In this document: in pieces, positions 1-7,818 of the stretch | How the letters are laid out: each line of letters opens with the position of its first letter | Numbering within the stretch: position 1 is the stretch's first letter | From: Desulfobacterales bacterium | GTDB lineage: Bacteria > Desulfobacterota > Desulfobacteria > Desulfobacterales > UBA5852 | Direction: 5' to 3' | Length of the DNA: 18,995 nucleotides | Assembly: GCA_030066455.1 (NCBI GenBank) | Contig: JASJBQ010000041.1 | Coordinates: 1-18,995, forward strand | Translations under genes and position numbers: made by a program | The notes under the pieces: model-generated | Told to the model about the DNA's origin: nothing | The model's database searches: none | The model's input: the letters and a program-made list of their open reading frames with translations, nothing else

Positions 1-152
1 CCGCAGATGACGATGCGCTCCTGGCGGCCGACCTTGAGGTTGATGTCCTGGAGCACGTGGAACTCGCCGAACCACTTGTGCATCCCGGTGATCTCGATGA
101 TGGGATCCTCGATGGCGTCGTTGCCGAAATTCGTCTGGGCGTCTGAATTCAT
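1..152 (-). CDS. aapP: Amino-acid ABC transporter ATP-binding protein, N-terminal part (AapP/GlnQ type)
   Basis: Only the first 50 codons lie in the window; the gene continues beyond base 1. The visible peptide starts MNSDAQTNFGNDAIED and goes on to IIEITGMHKWFGEFHVLQDI and then LKVGRQERIVICG. This is the usual first strand and aromatic A-loop region leading into the Walker A motif of polar amino-acid importer ATPases; the Walker A lysine itself is outside. The ATG is preceded by an AAGAGAAG ribosome-binding site. It follows aapM by 45 bases and is the last visible gene of the aapJQMP-type operon, so its job is to energise the AapQ/AapM permease pair at the inner membrane. Family assignment is strong from context; substrate specificity cannot be read from this fragment. 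Confidence 0.88.
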   Translation of the reverse strand, partial: MNSDAQTNFGNDAIEDPIIEITGMHKWFGEFHVLQDINLKVGRQERIVIC

Positions 153-197
153 GATCGACTTCTCTTAGACGTTGCAGGGGGCCATGGGCCCCGGTTT

Positions 198-1295
198 TCA
201 ATAACCCGTGTCCAACTCGCGCTCGATCTTGCGGCTGAAGCTGGACAGGTAGTAGCAACAGACAAAATACACCAGGGCGATAAAGATATAGGCCTCGGCT
301 GAAAACCCCATCCACTCCGGATTTCCCAGGACGGCCTGGGTGGTCTTCAACAGATCGTACAGGGCGATGATCACCACCAGCGAGGTGTCCTTGAAGGCCG
401 AGATTAGAATGCTCACCGAGGGCGGAATCACGATCTTGAGGGCCTGGGGCAGGATGATCAGCCGCATGGTCTGGTAGTAGTTGAGCCCCAGCGATTCGGC
501 GGCCTCGTATTGCCCCCGGGCCATGCCCTGCAGCCCGCCGCGGACCACCTCGGCGATATAGGCGGCCGTAAACAGAATGATGGCCACCTGGGCGCGCAGG
601 ATCTTGTTGACGGTCACGCCCTCGGGCAGAAACAGCGGGAAGACCACCGAGGACATGAACAGCAGGCTGATCAGCGGCACCCCGCGGATGAGTTCGATAT
701 AGACCACACACAGGGAACGGATGGCCGGCAGGCGGCTCTGGCGCCCCAGGGCCAGGACGATGCCCAGGGGGTAGGCCGCGGTCAGCCCGAAGACCGACAA
801 GAGCAGGGTCAGCGGCAGCCCGCCCCATTTGGTGCTCTCCACCGGGGCCAGTCCCAGCCCGCCCTTCATCAGGATACCCATGATCACGAGGCCCGCCAGC
901 CAGTAGTAGAGCAGCGAGTTCTTCCAGTTGCGGCGGAATTGGCTGAAGATCAGAAGCCCCACCAGGATAGCCACGGCCAGTCCGGGCCGCCACTGCTCGG
1001 CGTAGGGGTAGAAGCCGAACATGATGAAGCGGATGTTGTTCGGGATGATCGACCAGCAGGCGCCGCTCTCCGCATCCAGACACTCCTTGCCCGAAGCCAG
1101 CCACAAGCTGTCCACGAAAGCCCAGCGGATGAAGGGCGGCATGCTGACCCACAAGAGGTAGATCACCGCGAGGGTCAGCAGCGAATTGTACCAGGAGCTG
1201 AAGAGGTTGGTTCGTAACCAACCCAGCACGCCGACGCTGGCGGCCGGCGGTTTGAGTTCCGCCACGGGTTGTCGGTCGGTCTGTTCCACGGTCAT
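198..1295 (-). CDS. aapM: Amino-acid ABC transporter permease (AapM/HisM family)
   Basis: 365-residue inner-membrane permease. Hydrophobic segments occur near the N-terminus (about 35-55), at 105-145 and repeatedly through 160-355. The C-terminal half is a HisM-type permease domain with the EAA loop EAAESLGLNYYQTMRLIILP, which contacts the ATPase, followed by ALKIVIPP. The long N-terminal extension before the permease domain, with an extra membrane segment and a periplasmic loop, is typical of AapM rather than the short GlnP type. The ATG lies 7 bases after the aapQ stop, with only a weak Shine-Dalgarno, so translational coupling to aapQ is likely. With AapQ it should form the heterodimeric channel for L-amino acids delivered by the periplasmic protein AapJ. 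The family is clear; the exact substrate range is inferred. Confidence 0.93.
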   Translation of the reverse strand: MTVEQTDRQPVAELKPPAASVGVLGWLRTNLFSSWYNSLLTLAVIYLLWVSMPPFIRWAFVDSLWLASGKECLDAESGACWSIIPNNIRFIMFGFYPYAEQWRPGLAVAILVGLLIFSQFRRNWKNSLLYYWLAGLVIMGILMKGGLGLAPVESTKWGGLPLTLLLSVFGLTAAYPLGIVLALGRQSRLPAIRSLCVVYIELIRGVPLISLLFMSSVVFPLFLPEGVTVNKILRAQVAIILFTAAYIAEVVRGGLQGMARGQYEAAESLGLNYYQTMRLIILPQALKIVIPPSVSILISAFKDTSLVVIIALYDLLKTTQAVLGNPEWMGFSAEAYIFIALVYFVCCYYLSSFSRKIERELDTGY

Positions 1296-1302
1296 GGTCG
1301 GA

Positions 1303-2499
1303 TCAGCGCTCCACCAGTTTGATCTTCTTGTTGTACCAGTTCATGAAGGCCGAGGTCGACAGGCTGAAAATCAGGTAGACCGCCATGATCAGTCCCACGC
1401 CCTCGATGGCCTGGCCGGTCTGGTTGATGGTCGTGCCGGCCACGGATACGAAGTCGGGATAGCCGATGGCCACGGCCAGCGAGCTGTTCTTGGTCAGGTT
1501 GAGCATCTGGCTGGTCAACGGAGGTACGATCACCCGCAGGGCCTGGGGCAGGATCACGAGGTTCAACACCTGGCCTGGCCGCAGGCCGATGGAAAGCGCC
1601 GCCTCGGTCTGCCCCCGGCTGACCGACTGGATGCCGGCGCGCACGACCTCGGCCACGAAGGCCGCCGTGTAAAGCACCAGCCCCAGGAGCAGGGCGGTGA
1701 ATTCCGGGCTCACGCTGACCCCGCCCTGAAAATTGAAACCCTTCAACGCGGGCACGTCCATGGCGGTGGGGGCGCCGCCCAGCAGCCAGGCGGCGAGCGG
1801 CAGGCCGATCAGGATGCCCACCCCAACCTTGAAGGTCGGGAAGGCTTGGCCGGTGCGGGCCTGCCGCGCCCGGGCCCAGCGCTTCAGAATCCAGACGGCC
1901 GCAACGGCGGCGACGAAGGCGATCCCCATGTAGAGGAAGGCCGGGTGGGCCGCCGGGATGCCGAAGATCAAGCCCCGGTTGCACAGAAAGACGCCGTTGA
2001 AGGGGTTCAGGGCCTGTCGCGGTCCGGGCAGGATCTCGTAGAAAAAGGCGTACCAGAAAAAAAGTTGAAGCAGAATGGGGATGTCCTGGAAGACTTCGAT
2101 ATAGACGGCCGCCAACCGGGAGACCAGCCAGTTGGTGGACAGACGGGCGATACCGATGACGGTGCCCAGAATGACCGTGAGCACGATGCCGATAAACGAA
2201 ACCAGCAGCGTGTTGAGGGCCCCCACCAGCAGGGCCTTGAAATAGGTGTCGGCGGCCGAGTAGGAGATCAGCGACTCGCCGATTTCAAACGAGGACTGCT
2301 TTTCCAGAAATCCCAGGCCGGTGGCGATATTCTGGCGCTCGAGGTTGGCCAGGGTGTTGCTCATGAGATACCAGCTCAAGAGTCCCACCATGGCGAGGAC
2401 GCCGATCTGGTAAAGGATCCCGCGCACCTTGGGGTCGTAGAGCAGGGGTGTTTTCGCGGATGTCTCCCCCCCGGCGTTGGTCGTTGCGGTCGGCGTCAT
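1303..2499 (-). CDS. aapQ: Amino-acid ABC transporter permease (AapQ/HisM family)
   Basis: 398-residue permease from the ATG at 2499 (MTPTATTNAGG). A longer frame begins with TTG at 2574, but that codon lies inside the terminator hairpin stem, so the ATG is preferred. A first membrane helix lies at about residues 30-50 (ILYQIGVLAMVGLLSWYLM). A second segment is followed by ARLSTNWLVSRLAAVYIEVF and DIPILLQLFFWYAFF, typical of AapQ and GltJ-like permeases. A long variable insertion sits in the middle, and the EAA loop is EAALSIGLRPGQVLNLVILP near the C-terminus. It partners AapM in a heterodimeric importer. It is separated from aapJ by 153 bases containing an intrinsic terminator, so it probably depends on read-through. 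Confidence 0.93.
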   Translation of the reverse strand: MTPTATTNAGGETSAKTPLLYDPKVRGILYQIGVLAMVGLLSWYLMSNTLANLERQNIATGLGFLEKQSSFEIGESLISYSAADTYFKALLVGALNTLLVSFIGIVLTVILGTVIGIARLSTNWLVSRLAAVYIEVFQDIPILLQLFFWYAFFYEILPGPRQALNPFNGVFLCNRGLIFGIPAAHPAFLYMGIAFVAAVAAVWILKRWARARQARTGQAFPTFKVGVGILIGLPLAAWLLGGAPTAMDVPALKGFNFQGGVSVSPEFTALLLGLVLYTAAFVAEVVRAGIQSVSRGQTEAALSIGLRPGQVLNLVILPQALRVIVPPLTSQMLNLTKNSSLAVAIGYPDFVSVAGTTINQTGQAIEGVGLIMAVYLIFSLSTSAFMNWYNKKIKLVER

Positions 2500-2564
2500 G
2501 GCGGTTTCAGCGCCTTGTTCCCATCGGGTTCCGAAAAACTTCAGCCCGGGCTCACTCCCGGTTG

Positions 2565-2617
2565 AAAAAAGCAAAGCTGCCTAGCCGCACGTGAAGGCGT
2601 GCGGCAGGGCAGCTTTG
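2565..2617 (-). terminator. Intrinsic terminator/attenuator between aapJ and aapQ
   Basis: On the minus strand a long hairpin forms. The outer stem is 10 bp (CAAAGCTGCC, 2572-2581, with GGCAGCTTTG, 2608-2617). The inner stem is 6 bp (CCGCAC 2585-2590 with GTGCGG 2599-2604), closed by an 8-base loop. It is followed downstream on the minus strand by six T residues (2565-2570). It lies 36 bases after the aapJ stop and before the aapQ start. This is the classic layout for partial termination and mRNA stabilisation that gives an excess of binding protein over permease; that role is inferred. Confidence 0.85.
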
Positions 2618-2652
2618 GATTGAGACGTCAGGATACAACAACTCGGCCCCGA

Positions 2653-3669
2653 TTATTTGAACGGCGGGGTGTACATCAGGCCCCCGTTGGTCCACAGGGC
2701 GTTAAGGCCGCGTTCGATCTTGAGCGGGGTGCTCATGCCCACGTTGCGCTCGAAGACCTCGCCGTAGTTGCCCACCTGCTTGACGATGTTATAGGCCCAT
2801 TTTTCGTCCAGGCCGAGGGCCTTGCCGTTGCCCGGGCTGACGCCCAGGAAGCGCTGAACTTTGGGATCCTTGCTTTTTAGCATCTCGTCCACGTTCTGGG
2901 AGGTGATGCCCAGGTATTCGGCTTCGATCATGGCCATGGTGGCAAAATTGACGATATCGTACCATTGGCTGTCGCCGTGACGCACGGCCGGAGCCAGGGG
3001 TTCGCGGGAAATGATTTCCGGCAGGATGACGTAGTCGTCGGGTTTGGGCGCCACGGCCCGGGTGCCGGCCAGCTGGGAGGCGTCCGAGGTCAGGCAGTCG
3101 CAGCGGCCCGCGAAGAAGGCTTTGGCCAGCTCAGGGGTGCTTTCGATCACCACGGGCTTCATGGTCATGCCGTTGGAACGGAAGTAATCGGCGGCGTTAA
3201 GCTCGGTCGTGGTGCCGGGCAGAACGCACACGGTGGCGCCGTCGAGTTCTTTGGCGCTCTTGACACCCAGGCTCTTGGGCACGAGAAAACCCTGGCCGTC
3301 GTAGTAGTTCACCTGGGCGAAGTGCAGACCCAGCGCGGTTTCCCGGCCCAGGGTCTGGGTGGCGTTGCGGGTGAGGACATCGATTTCACCGGACTGCAGC
3401 GCAGTGAAACGGGTCTTGGCCGTCAGGGGGACGAATTTGATCTTGTCGGGGGCACCGAACACGGCCACCGAAATGGCGCGGGCCGTGTCAACGTCGAGGC
3501 CCTTCCAGACGCCCTTGTCGTCGGGCATGGAGAAACCGAACAGGCCTTCGTTGACGCCTACGGAAATGAAACCTTTCTTTTTGACGTCTTCCAGGGTGCC
3601 GGCCATGGCCAGGCTGCCCACCAGAAGAACCATCACGACTGCCAGTGCACAAATACGCGTTAGCTTCAT
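2653..3669 (-). CDS. aapJ: Periplasmic amino-acid-binding protein of ABC importer (AapJ type)
   Basis: 338 residues from the ATG at 3669, which has a strong AAGGAGG site 6 bases upstream; a longer frame to 3747 has no such site. The N-terminus MKLTRICALAVVMVLLVGSL followed by AMA is a Sec signal peptide, probably cleaved after AMA. The mature part, starting GTLEDVKKKGFISVGVNEGL, is a family-3 solute-binding protein (SBP_bac_3). It has the GLDVDTARAISVAVFG, FTALQSGEIDVLTRNAT and LAKAFFAGRCDCLTSD segments that line the amino-acid-binding cleft. The length of about 340 matches AapJ rather than the 250-residue GlnH class. It captures L-amino acids in the periplasm and delivers them to AapQ/AapM. 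It is the first gene of the operon; the promoter is expected in 3670-3912. Confidence 0.94.
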   Translation of the reverse strand: MKLTRICALAVVMVLLVGSLAMAGTLEDVKKKGFISVGVNEGLFGFSMPDDKGVWKGLDVDTARAISVAVFGAPDKIKFVPLTAKTRFTALQSGEIDVLTRNATQTLGRETALGLHFAQVNYYDGQGFLVPKSLGVKSAKELDGATVCVLPGTTTELNAADYFRSNGMTMKPVVIESTPELAKAFFAGRCDCLTSDASQLAGTRAVAPKPDDYVILPEIISREPLAPAVRHGDSQWYDIVNFATMAMIEAEYLGITSQNVDEMLKSKDPKVQRFLGVSPGNGKALGLDEKWAYNIVKQVGNYGEVFERNVGMSTPLKIERGLNALWTNGGLMYTPPFK

Positions 3670-3783
3670 TCTTTCCTCCTTCGTCCAGGTTTGGGAACAA
3701 GCACGGGAAATGGCTCGCGCGTCGCGCTCTCCTCTCCGCTTATGCATTCAACGGTTCGCGACGATCCGTGAATCAGCATTCAA

Positions 3784-3823
3784 GCCACTCTAATTAATGA
3801 ATCGGTTTCAAAATTAAAGTGGC
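3784..3823. promoter_or_regulatory. AT-rich imperfect inverted repeat upstream of aapJ
   Basis: Two 12-base arms with one mismatch (GCCACTCTAATT at 3784-3795 and AATTAAAGTGGC at 3812-3823) flank a 16-base AT-rich spacer. The interval 3670-3912 carries no gene; it separates the end of the 345-residue membrane protein gene (stop at 3913) from aapJ. The repeat could be an operator in the aapJ control region or a weak terminator for the upstream operon. No T-tract follows it on the minus strand, which leans towards a binding site. I cannot name a regulator or a convincing -35/-10 pair. Confidence 0.4.
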
Positions 3824-3912
3824 TATCAACACCCAAGTTACCTATATCAATCCGGATCGGTTTGGCAAGCAGAAAAGCGGAAGGCGCGCGCGATGCCGCC
3901 CAGCGGCCTTTT

Positions 3913-4950
3913 TCAGCTGTTGAGCCACATCCCGAAATGCCAGCGCCACCAGAGCGCGGGACCCGCCGCCAGCAGCACAAAGCCGATAACACCCATTACT
4001 ATGCGCCGGCAGGACCCGACCGCCAGCGCCGTATCCGCCGGGAGAAGATGGCCGTAACGGGCGCTTACCCGGATCAAGGCCCACAAAGCCGTGGCCTCGA
4101 AGGCGACGAGACCGAAAAAAAACGCCAGTGGAAATCCGATCCCATTGTGTTCCGGCAAAAAGAGGCACCAGGGGCAGAAATGGTGCAGCACTTCATAGTG
4201 ATAGGGCGCCCAGAACCGCACGAGGGCTACCGCGCCGGAGAACAGCCATGCGGCGGCGAGCATCGGCAGGAGAGGATCCCATCGGGAGGTTTTGAACTTC
4301 GCCGGTGGGCAGCGCACCAGAGCCAGAAGCGACAGTCCCACGCTCGAGATACCGAACAGCCAAAGGGCGGCTTGGCGGCTGAAGGCGATCGGCGCATCCG
4401 CTGCAGCCGTCGGGCCGATGCGGTCATACAGGGCCGTACAGCAATCCACGGGCCGAGTGGTGTCCAGCCCGGTCAGGGTCTGGAAGGTGGCGCCATAGCC
4501 CAGGCAGACAATCGGCAGGAGCGCCAACAGCAAACGGGCGTTGACCGGCGTGAGCGGGGCCAGGGGGGCGCTGCGGTTGAGGGATTCCAGCCGCTGCCAG
4601 CAAAACAGCCCCGCCGCCCCCAGAAACCTTAGGAGCAGCAGGCGATACCCGTCGGGACGGCAGGCCTGCAGGACACCCGTCCCGCACATGGCCCCCGGTA
4701 CCCGTCCGGGGAGAATGTTGGTGAGAATGGCGATCAGGAGCAGGCCGGAGGCCAGGTAGGTCCACATGGCGATCGAGGTGGCCAGCGACCAGGATTCCTG
4801 GCGCGCCTGCAGCCGAAGCTGCGCGTGGTTCGTGTCGGCGGGAGACCAGTTCAGGACGACCTGGAAAGCGCACGCCGCGGCACCGGTCAGCAGCAGCAAA
4901 ACGAGCGTGTCCATGACGAGCATGGCGGTCAGCAGGGGGTGAACGGGCAC
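3913..4950 (-). CDS. Polytopic membrane protein with three cysteine clusters (CPWC motif), unknown family
   Basis: 345 residues, about eight hydrophobic segments (near residues 10-32, 58-80, 103-118, 138-158, 193-212, 227-247, 271-293 and 315-333). I do not recognise the family. Conspicuous features are C89 and C97 after the second segment, the C170-C171 pair after the fourth, and HHFCPWCLF with C259 and C262 flanked by H251, H256 and H257. Paired membrane-proximal cysteines resemble the layout of DsbB/VKOR-like thiol oxidoreductases or metal-relay proteins, but no overall match to either is evident. The start is GTG, supported by GAAGGAG 6 bases upstream inside the end of the ATPase gene. 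The 22-base overlap with that gene implies translational coupling. It is the last gene of the NosL-FtsX-ABC operon, which points to a shared envelope function. Confidence 0.8.
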   Translation of the reverse strand: MPVHPLLTAMLVMDTLVLLLLTGAAACAFQVVLNWSPADTNHAQLRLQARQESWSLATSIAMWTYLASGLLLIAILTNILPGRVPGAMCGTGVLQACRPDGYRLLLLRFLGAAGLFCWQRLESLNRSAPLAPLTPVNARLLLALLPIVCLGYGATFQTLTGLDTTRPVDCCTALYDRIGPTAAADAPIAFSRQAALWLFGISSVGLSLLALVRCPPAKFKTSRWDPLLPMLAAAWLFSGAVALVRFWAPYHYEVLHHFCPWCLFLPEHNGIGFPLAFFFGLVAFEATALWALIRVSARYGHLLPADTALAVGSCRRIVMGVIGFVLLAAGPALWWRWHFGMWLNS

Positions 4951-5633
4951 GCCATCTCCTTCAGGCTGCCATCGGCTAGCTGCCAGTGGCGGTCGTCTGC
5001 GTCGTGCATTGACCGGTTGCCGGCGTGGGCGGCGATGACGACGGTGGTGCCCTCACGGGCGCGGGCGCGCAAGAGGGCCAGCAAAGCGCGGGCGTGGGCG
5101 TCGTCCTGATGGGCGAACGGTTCGTCGGCGAGCAGGAATCGCGGCGCCGCGATCAGCGCCCGGGCCGCGGCGGCCCGCTGGCGCTCCCCACCCGAGAGCT
5201 CGGCGGGCGGGCGGGTGGCACCGTCTTCGAGGTCGACCGCTCTGAGCGTCTCGAGGGCGCGGTTGCGCAGAGCCCCCAGGCCCGTGGATCTTGGTATCAG
5301 GGGGAGCATCACATTCTCGAGGACGCTCAGGTCCGCGACGAGATGACCCTGCTGGAAAATGATCCCGAGCCGGCGGCGCCAGCGGTCCCGATGGGCGGCC
5401 AGCCAGCGGGACACCGGCTGGCCGTCGGCCAGGATTTCGCCTTCCGAGGGGCGGCGCAGTCCCGCCAGAAGATGGAGCAGGGTGCTCTTGCCGGCACCGG
5501 TAGGGCCGCTGATCCAGGCGACCTCGCCGGCGGCGAAATGGACGTTGATCGACGAGAGAACGGGGTTTTGAGGGCTGCCGCGGCTTTGGTGGCTGAAACC
5601 CAGCTCCCGGCACGTCAGTCCGGCGGATGTCAT
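4929..5633 (-). CDS. ABC transporter ATP-binding protein, LolD/MacB/FtsE type
   Basis: 234 residues from the ATG at 5633. A longer frame exists upstream but it overlaps the permease gene and lacks homology-like sequence. All nucleotide-binding motifs are visible: Walker A GPTGAGKS (43-50), Q-loop IIFQQGHL (91-98), signature LSGGERQR (147-154), Walker B FLLADE (166-171) and the switch histidine H203 in VVIAAHAGN. The phrase HLVADLSVLENVMLPL is typical of the LolD/MacB/FtsE branch that works with FtsX-like permeases. After Walker B the usual PTGNLD D-loop is replaced by PFAHQDD. It starts 7 bases after the permease stop and overlaps the following membrane-protein gene by 22 bases. It should power mechanotransmission across the inner membrane rather than simple import; the cargo is unknown. 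Confidence 0.92.
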   Translation of the reverse strand: MTSAGLTCRELGFSHQSRGSPQNPVLSSINVHFAAGEVAWISGPTGAGKSTLLHLLAGLRRPSEGEILADGQPVSRWLAAHRDRWRRRLGIIFQQGHLVADLSVLENVMLPLIPRSTGLGALRNRALETLRAVDLEDGATRPPAELSGGERQRAAAARALIAAPRFLLADEPFAHQDDAHARALLALLRARAREGTTVVIAAHAGNRSMHDADDRHWQLADGSLKEMACPFTPC

Positions 5634-5640
5634 GGTCTCG

Positions 5641-6780
5641 TCAGGTCTCCTTGTTGAGCAGTTCGTCCGGCAGCGCGGCTGCGGTTTGCAGCGCCGGCCC
5701 GACCACGGCGGCCAGATAGGGGAGCAGGACCAGGGCGCCGACCCCGACGAACACCCAGGGATGGGCCCCGGAAGCCAGGGTGCGCGCCGGGCCGCCCTCC
5801 GGCCACCCCAGCATGACATGGGCCAGTGCAGGCGTAAACGGCCCGCTCGTCAGCATATAGGACAGGCCCAGCCCGAGCGCAATCGAGGGCAGGGCGATGG
5901 TCAGGGCCTGATAGAGCTTGAGCCGCAGAATATCGCCGGTAGTCCACCCCAGAGCCTTGAGAAGCCCGGCGGCAAAGCGCGAGCCCCACTGGCGCTGCAC
6001 CACGGCAAGCACCATCATCCCCAGTCCGATCACCGCGGGCAGCCACAGGAGAACGACCAGGCTGCTGCGGCGTCCGAATCCGCCGCGGTACCACTCCTGC
6101 GTTTCGGTGCGGGTGCGGATGGTCACCGGCCAAGGGAAGGCCTCACGAAGCTCGGGCCGCAGTGCGTCGGCCTCTTCGGGATGAAACACGTAAAGCGCCA
6201 AGTCGCTGGCCCCGTCCACCGAAAGGCCCAGCAGTCGGCGGGCATCCGCCAAATTCAGGATCACCGTATCGAAGGCCGCCATATCCGTCGACGGCGGCAG
6301 GACGGCATCGACTTCAAAGGTCATGGTGCCCCGGCCGGTGAGTTCCATCGCCTTCGCTTTCCCGTGTGAACGCCACCAGCCGCCCGCAATGGCGTGGCCG
6401 GGTTTGGGGTGGGTCAGTCCGGCGGCTGCCAGGTCGACCTCGTCGGCGGCCACGGCGGTCACGCTGCGCGCACCGGTTTGCACCAGGCCCCATACCCTGA
6501 GACGCGCGCGATTGACGCCGGGGAGATCCTGGACGGCTTTGAGGGCCTCGTCGCCCGGGAGAGGCTGCCAGCCGCCGGGGCCCAACCGACGAACCACCAG
6601 ATCGGGTGCCTGCTCGAGCAGTTGAGCGCTGGTCCGTTCGAGGCTTGCGCTCAAGAGCAAGACAAGGGACAGGCATAGGGTCAGTCCGGTCAGACACACC
6701 GCCAGGAGCAGGTTGGACCCGGGCCGGCGCAGGTTTTCGCGGGCCGCCCAGATCAGCAAGAGCGGGACCCTAACGGCCAT
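5641..6780 (-). CDS. FtsX/MacB-like ABC transporter permease
   Basis: 379 residues. The N-terminus (LLLIWAARENLRRPGSNLLL, then AVCLTGLTLCLSLVLLLSAS) gives the first membrane helix preceded by the characteristic amphipathic segment. A periplasmic domain of roughly 180 residues follows (about 50-230). A C-terminal FtsX domain holds three helices (about 238-260, 283-310 and 343-365). This four-helix layout with a large periplasmic domain is that of the type VII ABC (MacB/LolCE/FtsX) family. The cytoplasmic loop RFAAGLLKALGWTTGDILRL is the coupling region for the ATPase. The gene overlaps the small upstream gene by 11 bases and has AAGG upstream of its ATG. It pairs with the ATPase encoded 7 bases downstream. 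The adjacent NosL protein suggests a link to metal or lipoprotein handling, but the substrate is not readable from sequence. Confidence 0.9.
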   Translation of the reverse strand: MAVRVPLLLIWAARENLRRPGSNLLLAVCLTGLTLCLSLVLLLSASLERTSAQLLEQAPDLVVRRLGPGGWQPLPGDEALKAVQDLPGVNRARLRVWGLVQTGARSVTAVAADEVDLAAAGLTHPKPGHAIAGGWWRSHGKAKAMELTGRGTMTFEVDAVLPPSTDMAAFDTVILNLADARRLLGLSVDGASDLALYVFHPEEADALRPELREAFPWPVTIRTRTETQEWYRGGFGRRSSLVVLLWLPAVIGLGMMVLAVVQRQWGSRFAAGLLKALGWTTGDILRLKLYQALTIALPSIALGLGLSYMLTSGPFTPALAHVMLGWPEGGPARTLASGAHPWVFVGVGALVLLPYLAAVVGPALQTAAALPDELLNKET

Positions 6781-7108
6781 GATCGGTGCCTTTCCAAGGG
6801 GCGGTCCGGGGACGAACCAGGCCGTCCGTTCCGGGGGCCGCCCAAGGCATGGCGGGTGCCAGACGCCAATCCACGGCCTGGGGCGTGTCGATCCGGGTGC
6901 GCGCGGGATGGCCGGCCGGAAAGAAACAGGGGGTGCTCAGACCGGCGGCGCGGAAAACGGCTTGCTGATGGCGGATGGCCGGCTTTTGCCGCAACAGGTG
7001 ATCGCCGGTCATGTACACGATCGGCAGAACCACGAGTAGGGCCACAAGGAACAGGAGCGCCTTGGCCTGCCCCAGGCTGTCGAAACGGTTCGGCAGGGGC
7101 GGCGTCAG
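6770..7108 (-). CDS. Small single-pass membrane protein of the NosL-ABC operon, unknown function, atypical start
   Basis: About 112 residues, unrecognised. One hydrophobic helix (AKALLFLVALLVVLPIVYM) near the N-terminus is followed by a periplasm-like tail of about 80 residues rich in Pro, Arg and Ala. The tail has a single cysteine in LSTPCFFPAGHPARTRIDTP. No ATG or GTG lies close to the NosL stop (7131). A clear GGGAGG site at about 7115-7120 is followed 5 bases later by ATC (7109-7111) and then CTG (7106-7108), both in frame, so a non-canonical start is likely; CTG is used here. The alternative ATG at 7177 would make it overlap nosL by 47 bases. It ends inside the permease gene (11-base overlap), consistent with coupling. 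Its position between NosL and the FtsX permease suggests an accessory subunit. Confidence 0.65.
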   Translation of the reverse strand: MTPPLPNRFDSLGQAKALLFLVALLVVLPIVYMTGDHLLRQKPAIRHQQAVFRAAGLSTPCFFPAGHPARTRIDTPQAVDWRLAPAMPWAAPGTDGLVRPRTAPWKGTDHGR

Positions 7109-7130
7109 GATGGTGTCCTCCCGGCGCCGA

Positions 7131-7754
7131 TCAGAAACGGAAGGGTTTGCCTGTAAGTTTTTTCCAGTTGTCTTCATCCAGGTCTTCCAGGCGGAATACA
7201 CGGGTGCCGCCGTGGCGCCGGCGAAAGGCGTCCACATGCGCGCTCCGGTGCAGGGGGATCAGGGCCGGTCCCATGGGGCCAAGCACGTCAGCACCCGACA
7301 CCCAGTAGGCATGGCGAGCATCCAGCGGCTGGCCGGAAAAATAGTCCTGCGCCACCGGCTGGCGCCGGTCTTCGGCCCGCACCCCCAGAAAAACGTCGGG
7401 CCGCAGCCAGGCCTTGAGCATGCAGCCGGCGCTGCAGAAATAAAAGGTGGTGCCGTCCTGCAGCCGGATGGCGGCGGCGAACCGCGGGTATTTGGCAGGC
7501 CGCATGGCACAGACCGGGCAGCGGTCGCTGCGGCTGATGTGCATGCGGTTTTCGTTGTCCAGCGGTGTTTTACCCGGCCGGGGTGACTGGCCCCAGGCCG
7601 CGGCCACCATGACGACGGTGCCGATCAGGATGGCTGCGCAAATGCGAGCGCCGTGACCGTGTTTCGACATTCGGTTGCAATGGCGTCGCTGCAGGCTCGG
7701 CATGGGGCGTTTTCGGCTCTGGGCATTGAATTCGGTTTTGTGGGACGCGGGCAT
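7131..7754 (-). CDS. NosL-domain protein (single domain), membrane-anchored or secreted
   Basis: 207 residues from the ATG at 7754, chosen because AGGGA lies 6 bases upstream. An internal ATG at 7670 would give a neater signal sequence but has a poor site. A hydrophobic stretch (ICAAILIGTVVMVAAAWG, about 38-55) acts as signal or anchor. The NosL-type domain follows: CPVCAM (C79, C82, M84), then FYFCSAGC (C107, C111). It ends with an AYWVSGADVLGPMGPALIPL segment and an RRHGG motif. NosL is a periplasmic Cu(I)-binding protein linked to nitrous-oxide reductase maturation. No nos structural genes are in the window, so a broader copper or thiol role is inferred. It is the first gene of a five-gene operon and a close paralogue of the second domain of the tandem protein at 9944-10876. 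Confidence 0.88.
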   Translation of the reverse strand: MPASHKTEFNAQSRKRPMPSLQRRHCNRMSKHGHGARICAAILIGTVVMVAAAWGQSPRPGKTPLDNENRMHISRSDRCPVCAMRPAKYPRFAAAIRLQDGTTFYFCSAGCMLKAWLRPDVFLGVRAEDRRQPVAQDYFSGQPLDARHAYWVSGADVLGPMGPALIPLHRSAHVDAFRRRHGGTRVFRLEDLDEDNWKKLTGKPFRF

Positions 7755-7818
7755 CGGCAGTCCCTTGTATTAGTCTTTTCTCCCGGTTCTGTAAATGCTA
7801 TTCCAACAGGTACCAGCC

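Noticed and set aside
1186..2565. Long plus-strand open frame of 459 codons
   Set aside because: It lies antisense to aapQ and aapM, reads Gln/Asp/Gly/His-rich nonsense typical of the complement of GC-rich coding sequence, and has no recognisable domain.
2500..2574. TTG-initiated N-terminal extension of aapQ
   Set aside because: The TTG lies in the terminator stem and the added residues are not permease-like; the ATG at 2499 is used.
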